A stretch of DNA of 6,273 nucleotides from Candidatus Aminicenantota bacterium (lineage in GTDB: Bacteria > Acidobacteriota > Aminicenantia > Aminicenantales > UBA8522): NCBI GenBank assembly GCA_003524335.1, contig DQHV01000062.1:1470-7742 (forward strand). The letters are read 5' to 3'. Shown here piece by piece: positions 1 through 6,047 of the stretch (position 1 is the first letter of the stretch; the number at the start of each line of letters is the position of its first letter). The notes below the pieces were generated by a model. It searched no databases. It saw only the letters and a list, made by a program, of their open reading frames with translations, and had not been told where the DNA came from. Position numbers and translations under genes: made by a program.

Positions 1-1750
1 GGAGGTTCATCATGGCCGGGCTCTCCACCTGGAAGCAGCCGATGGTCTGGGCCGTCTGGAGCAGCTTGTAGGTCTTGGCGTCATCCGGCGGAATGCTCCG
101 GAGGTTGAGCCTCTCCCTGGTCTCGGAGATGGCCGCCAGCCCCCGCACCGAGAGCAGGTCGAGCTTGATGAGCTTCAGGTCCTCGACCGCGTCCCGGTCG
201 AAGTGGCTCATGATGAACCCCTTGGCCGACTCCGCGAGGGGCAGGTATCGGTTCGCCGCAGCGGGCGTGAGGATGACGCCGCCGACGTGGAGCGAGATAT
301 CGGCGTAGACTCCGCCGAGCTCCGAGGCCATCTTCCAGATTTCGAGGTGGCCGGGGGCCGGCTTATCGCGCCTCAAAAAATCGGGCTCGGCGAAATACGG
401 GATCCGGTTGCTCAGCGACCGCGCCTCCTCCGGCGGGAGGCCGAAGGCCCGGGCCGTCTCGTAGAGGGCGGAGCGGGCCCGGTAGTTCTTCAGGCTGCAG
501 ACAAAGGCGCCTCCCGTTTTTTCTCCTCGGCCGTATTTCTTCAGGACATAGTTGAGGACCTCGTCGCGCCGGCGGGAGTCGAAGTCGAGGTCGATGTCCG
601 GCGGGTCGTTCCGGCCGCTGTTGAGAAAGCGCTCGAAGTAGAGGTCGAACTCGATCGGACTGACGTGGGAGATGCCGAGGAGATAGGCCAGGTAGGACGA
701 TGCGCCCGAGCCTTTGAGGTTGTGGAGGATGCGGTGTTTGCGGGCGAATTCGATGACGTCATGAACGATGAGAAAATAGGGCGCAAACCCGGATTCCTCG
801 ATGACCTCGAGTTCGCGCCGGGCCCGCTGCCTCTCGCGCCAGCTCAAATCCTTGGCGCTGCGGAGCCGCTCCATGACGAGATCGAGCAGCGTCGTCGGAA
901 AAAGGTCCGGGGGAAGGGGCGGAACGATGCCCTCGAAGACGAAGCGGCATTTCTCGGCAACTTCGGACGTCCGCCGGAAGGCTTCCTGGGCGGCGGAGCC
1001 GAATCTCTTCAGGGCCAGCGTTTCCTGGTCCGGGCCGAAGAGGGCCGTCTTCTCCGCCAGTTTGTCCTTCTCCGGCGGATAGGGAACTTTCTTGGTGATG
1101 GCGTGGAGGAGGATGAGGCGCTCCGGGCTCTGGATGAACTTGACGGGGTTGGCCCAGACAACCGGGAGGTTGTATGCCCCAGCCCACTCCGCCGCTCTCT
1201 CGAAGTTCGAGAAGTCACAGCCCAGATAAAAATCTTCCCGGCTTCCATCCCTGGCAAAAGGTTTGAGCCATGAGGCCAAATCGATATCCTCGGCCTTGGG
1301 AATGTATACGGTGACAAGCCCGTTCGGCGCCAACCGAACCGTTCGCTCATCCGTTCCTCCTCTTCCCTCCGCCAATAAACCGCCTTCAGCTCCCGCACCG
1401 GCCCTCCCTACAGGCTTTGCGCCTCCCCAGCCCGCAACCCTTTTCCCATCTTCTTCTGCCGGCCGCCTCCCCTTTTGATTGAAGATCTCCATCAAGTTCC
1501 AGTAGCCCTCCCGGCTCTTGACGAGAAAGACGAACGTCCGGCCGTCGACCTCGAGCTCGCAGCCGAAAAGAGGCCGGAACCCCCGCGCCTCGGCCGCCCT
1601 CTTCCACTTCGCCCAGCCGTAGAAGTTCTCGATGTCAGTGAGGGCCGCGGCCCCCATCCCCTTCCGCGCAACCCACGCCGATGCCTCCTCCAGCGTGGCA
1701 CTCCCTTTGCCGCGGCTGTAAACGGAGTGGATGCGGAGCGGGGTGAACAT
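1..1750 (-). CDS. dnaE: C-family DNA polymerase III alpha subunit, DnaE2/ImuC-like (3' end outside window)
   Basis: The minus-strand frame is open for 583 codons from an ATG at 1750 to the window edge; full-length relatives are about 1000 residues, so the C-terminal half (rest of fingers, clamp-binding region, OB fold) is not visible. Residues 1-90 are a PHP domain (RIHS at 6-9, TDI at 38-40, FYGW at 43-46) that has lost at least two metal ligands seen in active PHP domains: HxH has become RxH and TDH has become TDI. Residues 91-138 form a Gly/Ala-rich stretch. The polymerase core follows: KGSGASSYLAYLLGI from 346, FERFLN at 372-377, catalytic PDIDLDFD at 384-391, HVGGVIL at 488-494, third catalytic Asp in KLDLLSVR at 529-536, and CFQVES at 572-577. 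The start lies 6 bp after the dinB stop, so translation is probably coupled. Position behind lexA and dinB favours an SOS-induced, error-prone paralogue over the replicative enzyme; this is inferred from context. Confidence 0.9.
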   Translation of the reverse strand, partial: MFTPLRIHSVYSRGKGSATLEEASAWVARKGMGAAALTDIENFYGWAKWKRAAEARGFRPLFGCELEVDGRTFVFLVKSREGYWNLMEIFNQKGRRPAEEDGKRVAGWGGAKPVGRAGAGAEGGLLAEGRGGTDERTVRLAPNGLVTVYIPKAEDIDLASWLKPFARDGSREDFYLGCDFSNFERAAEWAGAYNLPVVWANPVKFIQSPERLILLHAITKKVPYPPEKDKLAEKTALFGPDQETLALKRFGSAAQEAFRRTSEVAEKCRFVFEGIVPPLPPDLFPTTLLDLVMERLRSAKDLSWRERQRARRELEVIEESGFAPYFLIVHDVIEFARKHRILHNLKGSGASSYLAYLLGISHVSPIEFDLYFERFLNSGRNDPPDIDLDFDSRRRDEVLNYVLKKYGRGEKTGGAFVCSLKNYRARSALYETARAFGLPPEEARSLSNRIPYFAEPDFLRRDKPAPGHLEIWKMASELGGVYADISLHVGGVILTPAAANRYLPLAESAKGFIMSHFDRDAVEDLKLIKLDLLSVRGLAAISETRERLNLRSIPPDDAKTYKLLQTAQTIGCFQVESPAMMNL

Positions 1751-1756
1751 GATCGG

Positions 1757-2980
1757 TCACTTCGTCAGAGAGGCGGTCTTGAGGACGAACCCGCGTCTCC
1801 GCTCGAACGCGTAGACGGCGTCGAGCATCCTCTCCCGGACCGTCAGGAGCGAGCCGAACCCGTACTTCTCCCGCACCCGGTCGACGGCCGCACCCAGCCG
1901 CTCTTCCCGGTCCGAGTACGGCTCGAAGAGCGACAGGGACCTCGACCTCACCAGGTCCGAGGCCTTGACGCCGACGAGCCTCAAGGCCAGCCGCGACGAG
2001 GCGAAAAGATTGAGGAAAAGGTCCTCGGCCACCCGGTAGATCCCGCCCATCTCCTGGAGGGGCGTGAGGAGCAGGCGCCGTCTGACCTCGGTCTTGAAAT
2101 CGGAGTAGCGGGCCTTGACCTCGATGACGTGGGCGAAGAGGTGCTCCTGCCGCAGGCCGAGGGTCAGCCGGTCGCAGAGGTAGGCCAGATGAGCGAGGAG
2201 CAGGCGCCTGTCCCAGAGGTCCTCGAGGAACGTCGTTTCCCGCGAGACGGACTTGGGGATGGTGGGCGTGAACACGGGCCGGCTGTCGATGCCTCGCGAC
2301 TGGAGGTAGACCTCCTCGCCTTCGAGGCCGAAGAGGGAGCGCAGGGCCGGCCGCGGCATCCCCCAGAGGTCGCCGATCTTGTGGATGTTGAGCATCCGGA
2401 GGACAACCTGGGCCTTGGGCCCGATCCCGGGCAGGCTCTCGATGCCGAGGCCGCGGAGGAACTCCTCCTCACCGCCCTCCTCGACCTCGAAGAACCCGGC
2501 GGGCTTAGCCTTCTTGGTGGCCAGCTTGGCCAGGATCTTGTTGGGCGCCATACCGGCCGAGACCTTGAGCCCGGTCTCTTTTTCGATGCGCGCCTTCATC
2601 TGCCGGGCGGCTTCGGAGAAGGACGAATAGAGCGGCCGGCAGCGAGTGAAATCGAGGTAGGCCTCGTCGAGCGAGGCCTCTTCGACGTCGGGTGTATACT
2701 CATGGAGGATGCGGAAGAACTTCTCGGAGAAGGCCTCGTAAACCTGGTAGTTGCCGCGGATGAAGAGGCCGGTCGGGCAGAGCTGGTAGGCCTTGCGCAG
2801 GGGCATACCGGCGTGGATGCCGTAGCGGCGGGCCTCATAGTTGCAGGTCGCGGCCACTCCCCGCTCGTGGGGCAGGCCGCCGACGATGACCGGCTTCCCC
2901 TTGAGCGCGGGGTTGAGAAGCTCTTCGACGGCGGCGAAAAAAGCATCGATGTCGATGTGGACGATCGAGCGGCGCTTCAT
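1757..2980 (-). CDS. dinB: Y-family translesion DNA polymerase IV
   Basis: This 407-residue protein is a complete Y-family polymerase that copies past damaged template bases. The palm motif HIDIDAFFAAVE starts at residue 8; D10 is the first metal-binding Asp and F15 aligns with the steric-gate aromatic. SLDEAYLD at 103-110 supplies D105 and E106. The family motif SAGMAPNKILAKLATKKAKP starts at 141, followed by a helix-hairpin-helix (LPGIGPKA, 183-190) in the thumb. The little finger begins around 242 (SVSRETTF at 244-251). SLSLF at 348-352 resembles a beta-clamp-binding motif, and a tail of about 55 residues follows it. Because all three carboxylates are present, this is an active DinB rather than a catalytically dead ImuB. 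The ATG at 2980 is supported by AGGAGG five bases upstream. It lies 60 bp after lexA and 6 bp before dnaE in the same orientation, which suggests one SOS-controlled transcript. Confidence 0.95.
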   Translation of the reverse strand: MKRRSIVHIDIDAFFAAVEELLNPALKGKPVIVGGLPHERGVAATCNYEARRYGIHAGMPLRKAYQLCPTGLFIRGNYQVYEAFSEKFFRILHEYTPDVEEASLDEAYLDFTRCRPLYSSFSEAARQMKARIEKETGLKVSAGMAPNKILAKLATKKAKPAGFFEVEEGGEEEFLRGLGIESLPGIGPKAQVVLRMLNIHKIGDLWGMPRPALRSLFGLEGEEVYLQSRGIDSRPVFTPTIPKSVSRETTFLEDLWDRRLLLAHLAYLCDRLTLGLRQEHLFAHVIEVKARYSDFKTEVRRRLLLTPLQEMGGIYRVAEDLFLNLFASSRLALRLVGVKASDLVRSRSLSLFEPYSDREERLGAAVDRVREKYGFGSLLTVRERMLDAVYAFERRRGFVLKTASLTK

Positions 2981-2985
2981 CCCGG

Positions 2986-2991
2986 CCTCCT
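2986..2991 (-). promoter_or_regulatory. Strong ribosome binding site of dinB
   Basis: A perfect AGGAGG is followed by a five-base spacer (CCGGG) and the dinB ATG. It fixes the dinB start. It is much stronger than anything ahead of lexA or dnaE, so dinB appears to be translated independently of lexA, while dnaE probably depends on coupling to dinB. Confidence 0.8.
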
Positions 2992-3040
2992 CAAGGACGA
3001 CATTCCTCCCTTGTCATGTGAGCGCAGCAAAACAATCCTC

Positions 3041-3658
3041 TCAGTACTTCCGCAGCAGGCCAATGACCCTCCCGACGACCCGGAGCTCCTTGACCTCGAC
3101 CGGCGCGAACTCCGGGTTCTCGGGGACGAGGAGGATCCGGCCGTTGTCCCGGCGAAGCCTCTTCAAAGTCACCGAGCCGTCGTCCAGGCGGGCCACCACC
3201 ATCTCGCCGGAGCTGGCCGTGTTTGTCCTCTCCAGGAGCACGCGGTCGCCGTCGTCGATGTAGGCGTCCACCATGCTCTTCCCGGCCACCCGGATGCAGA
3301 AGATGTTGCCGCGGCGGCGGCCGACCATCCACTCGGGCACATCCACGCTTTCGCCGAGGGAGTCGAAGACTTCCTGCGGCCGGCCGGCCGGGGCGACGCC
3401 GACCAGGGGCACTTTGACCTGGACGTCGAGCGGTGTCGGGAATCCAGAGAGGCGCAGCTCCCCTCCCTGGCGGCTGAGGTACCCTTTCCGCTCCAGGCTG
3501 AGGATGTGCTTGAAGACGGCCGAAGGGTTGACGATGCCCAGCCGTTTCCCGAGCTCCCGGATGGTCGGAGGGAAGCCGTGCTCGAGGACAAAGTTTTCGA
3601 TGGCCTGGAGGGCCTTTCTCTGGCGTTTGGTCAGCTCTTTACGCAGCCTGTTTACCAT
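3041..3658 (-). CDS. lexA: LexA-family SOS repressor and self-cleaving protease
   Basis: LexA binds operators of DNA-damage genes and is inactivated by RecA-stimulated self-cleavage. From the ATG at 3658 the protein has 205 residues, the normal LexA length. The N-terminal winged helix begins LTKRQRKALQAIENF at residue 9 and contains PPTIRELGKRLGI (30-42) and the recognition-helix region NPSAVFKHILSLERKGYL (44-61). The S24 protease part shows the Ala-Gly cleavage site (A91-G92 within VGVAPAGRP), the nucleophile S128 in GKSMVDAYIDDGD and the general base K166 in VTLKRL. The frame stays open upstream to a TTG at 3703, but that TTG is the first three bases of the TTGACA -35 box, so the long form cannot be made from this promoter. 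ATG 3670 and GTG 3667 remain possible as leaderless starts; no start has a good Shine-Dalgarno. It is the first gene of the lexA-dinB-dnaE unit. Confidence 0.95.
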   Translation of the reverse strand: MVNRLRKELTKRQRKALQAIENFVLEHGFPPTIRELGKRLGIVNPSAVFKHILSLERKGYLSRQGGELRLSGFPTPLDVQVKVPLVGVAPAGRPQEVFDSLGESVDVPEWMVGRRRGNIFCIRVAGKSMVDAYIDDGDRVLLERTNTASSGEMVVARLDDGSVTLKRLRRDNGRILLVPENPEFAPVEVKELRVVGRVIGLLRKY

Positions 3659-3670
3659 TTTGTTCACCAT
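3649..3670 (-). promoter_or_regulatory. Direct repeat at lexA start, candidate LexA operator
   Basis: On the minus strand ATGGTGAACA (3670-3661) and ATGGTAAACA (3658-3649) match at nine of ten positions with a 12-bp centre-to-centre spacing. On the plus strand they read TGTTTACCAT and TGTTCACCAT. They sit immediately downstream of the -10 box, over the expected transcription start, where a bound repressor would block initiation. LexA genes are typically autoregulated, and some LexA proteins (alphaproteobacterial GTTC-N7-GTTC) recognise direct repeats. The spacing differs here, so assignment as the operator is inference. The repeat also overlaps the two alternative ATG codons of lexA. Confidence 0.5.
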
Positions 3671-3674
3671 ATAT

Positions 3675-3703
3675 ACAATAAGCCGCCGGGAGGCCTTTGT
3701 CAA
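3675..3703 (-). promoter_or_regulatory. Sigma70-type promoter of the lexA-dinB-dnaE operon
   Basis: A consensus -35 box TTGACA (3703-3698) is separated by 17 bp from TATTGT (3680-3675), a 4/6 match to the -10 consensus. Initiation is expected near 3668, giving a leader of about 10 bases to the ATG at 3658. The spacer is GC-rich, but both boxes are well placed. Confidence 0.7.
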
Positions 3704-3851
3704 GCGGAAATTTCTGAATGAGGTTCTCTGACAGAAATGGGGGAAGTCTATATCCAGGTCATGAGCCGCGATTTATATTCTCCGAGGATGACTGGAGGGG
3801 CAAATTGTTACAAAGAGCCTCGCCAAGCCGGCACAGCCAAAAAGAAAACTC

Positions 3852-4427
3852 TTATCTTTTTATCCCCTTCTTTTTCTTTTCTATCTCTTGTTGAACGGCA
3901 TCCAGTTTTCTTATTGTTTCTTTCAGGCTTTCTATTTCTTTTTTTTGATTTTCGATCACTTTGTTCAAGAATTCTCTATTTTTACTTGCGCGTTCGTATT
4001 CCTTCTTTAGCAGTGCATAACTCCCTTCCAGCTTCTTATACTCCCGAAGAGAGCTGTCCAGGGTATGCAAAGTCGACTTCCAAGCCACAATCTCATCAAT
4101 GTCTTTATTATCTGACTCGAGCGCAATGTATTTATCCAAATATTCAACGGCCTGAGAATAATCAGGCGCCGGATTATTATAATGCATATGGGCTAATGCA
4201 ATATAGAAGAGTGCCCGAGTGCGCACGGACATGCTCTTATGGTTTTGAGAGATTTCCTCAAGTTGCTTGATCTTCTCAGGAAAATCTTTAGGATCAAGCT
4301 TGGAAAAATCTTCTCTAAGAACCGGCGGAGCAAGTCCAGGTGCTCTAAACAACGAGCAGCAACCGGCTGACAACAATACTACGATTATGAAAAATAATAT
4401 AACCTGATGAATTGCCCCTGGCTTCAT
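3852..4427 (-). CDS. Small lipoprotein with TPR-like segment and C-terminal coiled coil
   Basis: The 191-residue product has a signal peptide with a hydrophobic core (residues 9-19) and the lipobox LSAGC ending at C23, the residue expected to be lipidated. The next residue is Cys, not Asp, so outer-membrane sorting is expected. Residues 68-103 (RTRALFYIALAHMHY, then EYLDKYIAL) look like a single TPR-type helical pair. Residues 128-185 are a charged, Lys/Glu-rich stretch predicted by eye to be a coiled coil. The ATG at 4427, preceded by AGGG, is preferred over a TTG at 4439 that lacks a Shine-Dalgarno. The gene starts 73 bp after the stop of the GGDEF gene on the same strand, so a shared transcript is plausible. 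The layout of TPR-like plus coiled coil recalls QseG-type lipoproteins that partner sensor kinases; this is a resemblance of architecture only. I do not recognise a named family. Confidence 0.85.
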   Translation of the reverse strand: MKPGAIHQVILFFIIVVLLSAGCCSLFRAPGLAPPVLREDFSKLDPKDFPEKIKQLEEISQNHKSMSVRTRALFYIALAHMHYNNPAPDYSQAVEYLDKYIALESDNKDIDEIVAWKSTLHTLDSSLREYKKLEGSYALLKKEYERASKNREFLNKVIENQKKEIESLKETIRKLDAVQQEIEKKKKGIKR

Positions 4428-4439
4428 TTCCCTATTCAA

Positions 4440-4448
4440 AGTATACCA
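4440..4448 (-). promoter_or_regulatory. Possible extended -10 promoter ahead of the lipoprotein gene
   Basis: TGGTATACT is a TGn extended -10 element with a 5/6 match (TATACT). No convincing -35 box lies 17 bp upstream. Initiation near 4433 would leave a leader of only about six bases to the ATG at 4427, which weakens the call. It could be an internal promoter letting the lipoprotein be made without the GGDEF gene, or chance. Confidence 0.3.
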
Positions 4449-4500
4449 GCTTTTCGCGTATCAATCCATTCCCCACCAACTTTGTGTGTGGGCGGACGCT

Positions 4501-5883
4501 CTAAGAGTTGCCTTTCCTGCGGTCGACATAATACAAACTGCCCGGCTTGGATTTGGCATAATTTTTAGTCTCGGCTGCAATTTCTCCGACTTGGACAACG
4601 TGTTTCAATTGTCTCTCCTGATTGGTGACAACGCCAATAGATATTGTCATAATGGGAAACTTTTTCTCAACTCCCTTGCGGGTTCTGCGTATTATGAAGC
4701 CATTTCTCAAATCCTTGGGATCATAGAATTCTTCAACCGTTTTATCGAATCTATCAACAATGAATCTGCAAATATCCACATAGTGATCGATCGAAGAGAT
4801 AACCACAAAATCGTCTCCCCCGATGTGACCATAAAACGATTCATCCGTTCCATGCTTCTTGACCGCCTCCTCAATAATGAGTGCGGTATTTTTTATGACT
4901 TGATTTCCCCTGGCATATCCATAATTGTCGTTGTAAGCTTTAAAGTTATCCAGGTCAATAAGGCAAAATGCAAATAAGTGGCCGGAATCGATCTGTTTTT
5001 TCAATATATTCTCTATCGCTATTCCGCCGGGCAGATGGGTAAGGGGACTGGTATCAAGATACATTTCTTCCAATCGCTTCAACCGTTTGGCCATCTCGGA
5101 GAAAGAATGCGAGAGCTCTCCCAACTCATCCTGATTATGGATATCAGGGGCATAATCAAATTTTCCCTTTGAAATTTCTTGGGTGGCATTTTTTAGCCGA
5201 ATGATCGCACCTGAAATATTTCGAGTAATTGCGAGTGCAGCGCCCAGGCCGATCAATAGGCTGAAGATACAGAACACAAGATATATTCTTGATGATATTG
5301 AACCGATGAGTGAAGCCGTCCGCGTTTTTTCATTCAACTCAGAGGAGGTCTGGCCCGATATTTCTCGAATGAGACCAATCAATTCATTTTGCTTTTCCCC
5401 TATCCGTTTTTTAGAAACACTCTGGTCAGAGGCGGGCATATCTATGGACCTAAACCAATTTTTAAAGATAGAGTTGTACTCCTTATGAAGAGTAGAAAGC
5501 CGATCGATCGCATTTTTGTCCTTTCCAGGCAGACTACTTATGATCCTAAGTTGATTTTGGAATTCCAGCCTCTCACCCTCATAAAGCTCCATATTTTGCC
5601 TGCTTTTGAGGATCATATAGCGATCTCCGTGGAGTTCCTGTGAATAAACACTACTAATCATTTTATCCATCGCCAGCAAGAACGGAATATCCCCCTGAAC
5701 GATACTTTTGTTGATCGCATTTAATCGGCCGAGGCTGGCCAGAGCGTAAGCAGCCATCAGAACAGTCAGAATAAAGAGAGGCAGAAATCCGAGCAGCAAT
5801 TTATTGGCAATATTAAGCTTAAGATATTTTCTTCTGGTTTTCTCGATTGCGCCGTCAAAATAACGCCTATATGCCATAGCCAT
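4501..5883 (-). CDS. Membrane-bound HAMP-GGDEF protein (putative diguanylate cyclase)
   Basis: From the ATG at 5883 the protein has 460 residues. One membrane helix lies at about 28-50 (LLLGFLPLFILTVLMAAYAL) and a second at about 198-220 (IYLVFCIFSLLIGLGAALAI). The roughly 147 residues between them are helical and look like a four-helix-bundle extracytoplasmic sensor. HAMP follows (about 221-271, with DELGELSHSFSEM), then a GGDEF domain (about 277-456). GGDEF domains make cyclic di-GMP from two GTP. Visible motifs are LPGG (284-287), LIDLDNFKAYND from 308, GHIGGDDFVV (352-361) and MTISIGVV (412-419). The signature is GGDDF rather than GG[D/E]EF, and the Asp of the canonical GHxxGD guanine-binding motif is Asn (GYARGN). 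No RxxD inhibitory site precedes the signature. The frame stays open to an ATG at 5985, but that codon lies upstream of the promoter at 5917-5945; 5883 has GGGG four bases upstream. ATG 5877 is the alternative. Confidence 0.9.
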   Translation of the reverse strand: MAMAYRRYFDGAIEKTRRKYLKLNIANKLLLGFLPLFILTVLMAAYALASLGRLNAINKSIVQGDIPFLLAMDKMISSVYSQELHGDRYMILKSRQNMELYEGERLEFQNQLRIISSLPGKDKNAIDRLSTLHKEYNSIFKNWFRSIDMPASDQSVSKKRIGEKQNELIGLIREISGQTSSELNEKTRTASLIGSISSRIYLVFCIFSLLIGLGAALAITRNISGAIIRLKNATQEISKGKFDYAPDIHNQDELGELSHSFSEMAKRLKRLEEMYLDTSPLTHLPGGIAIENILKKQIDSGHLFAFCLIDLDNFKAYNDNYGYARGNQVIKNTALIIEEAVKKHGTDESFYGHIGGDDFVVISSIDHYVDICRFIVDRFDKTVEEFYDPKDLRNGFIIRRTRKGVEKKFPIMTISIGVVTNQERQLKHVVQVGEIAAETKNYAKSKPGSLYYVDRRKGNS

Positions 5884-5916
5884 ATATCCCCAAACTAAAC
5901 ACTCTATTTTGTAATT

Positions 5917-5945
5917 ATGATATTTGCAAAAATGAATGAGGTCAA
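5917..5945 (-). promoter_or_regulatory. Sigma70-type promoter of the GGDEF gene
   Basis: TTGACC (5945-5940, 5/6 match) and TATCAT (5922-5917, 5/6 match) are separated by exactly 17 bp, with an AT-rich spacer. Expected initiation near 5910 gives a leader of about 27 bases with GGGG before the ATG at 5883. A second, weaker pair (TTGCAA 5929-5924, 17 bp, TAGAGT 5906-5901) overlaps it. Confidence 0.65.
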
Positions 5946-5994
5946 ACGATTTTATTCGAAACAGGACTTCATCTTTCGGTTCCATACTCCAAGC

Positions 5995-6047
5995 CGAGCG
6001 TCAACACCGATTGACGCTTTCTCGCGCGGAACCGCCGTCGAGCGTCA
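5995..6047. repeat. Exact 9-bp direct repeat at the SDR truncation point
   Basis: CGAGCGTCA occurs at 5995-6003 and again at 6039-6047. The second copy lies at the point where recognisable SDR coding sequence begins; the first overlaps the left arm of the inverted repeat at 5997-6018. The element may be a scar of recombination or slippage; chance is possible at this length. Confidence 0.5.
5997..6018. repeat. Perfect 8-bp inverted repeat
   Basis: AGCGTCAA (5997-6004) and TTGACGCT (6011-6018) are exact reverse complements separated by six bases (CACCGA). The element could form a hairpin, but no T-run follows on either strand, so an intrinsic terminator is not supported. It lies between the GGDEF promoter and the truncated SDR gene, and could be a protein-binding site or part of the rearrangement junction. 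Confidence 0.6.

Noticed and set aside
203..1273. A 356-codon open frame on the plus strand
   Set aside because: It lies wholly antisense to the dnaE polymerase core; the minus strand carries PDIDLDFD and other catalytic motifs, while this frame shows only biased, motif-free sequence.
759..1398. Apparent minus-strand ORFs in other frames suggesting that dnaE is broken
   Set aside because: Translating the frame of the ATG at 1750 base by base gives 583 uninterrupted codons to the window edge, so these ORFs are out-of-frame shadows and dnaE is intact as far as visible.
1475..3721. A 748-codon open frame on the plus strand opposite dnaE, dinB and lexA
   Set aside because: It is the antisense shadow of three genes with clear family motifs on the minus strand. 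Its product is a Glu/Asp/Leu/Pro/Arg-rich sequence without domain motifs, a common artefact in GC-rich DNA.
3811..3851. Possible intrinsic terminator after the lipoprotein gene
   Set aside because: Only three-base stems around GCCGGCTTGGC are seen and the T-rich run precedes rather than follows them, so a terminator cannot be supported.
3737..4270. Plus-strand 177-codon frame with a hydrophobic Phe/Leu/Ser-rich stretch that could suggest a membrane protein
   Set aside because: The hydrophobic stretch is the antisense of the Lys/Glu-rich coiled coil of the lipoprotein gene, which has a convincing signal peptide and lipobox.
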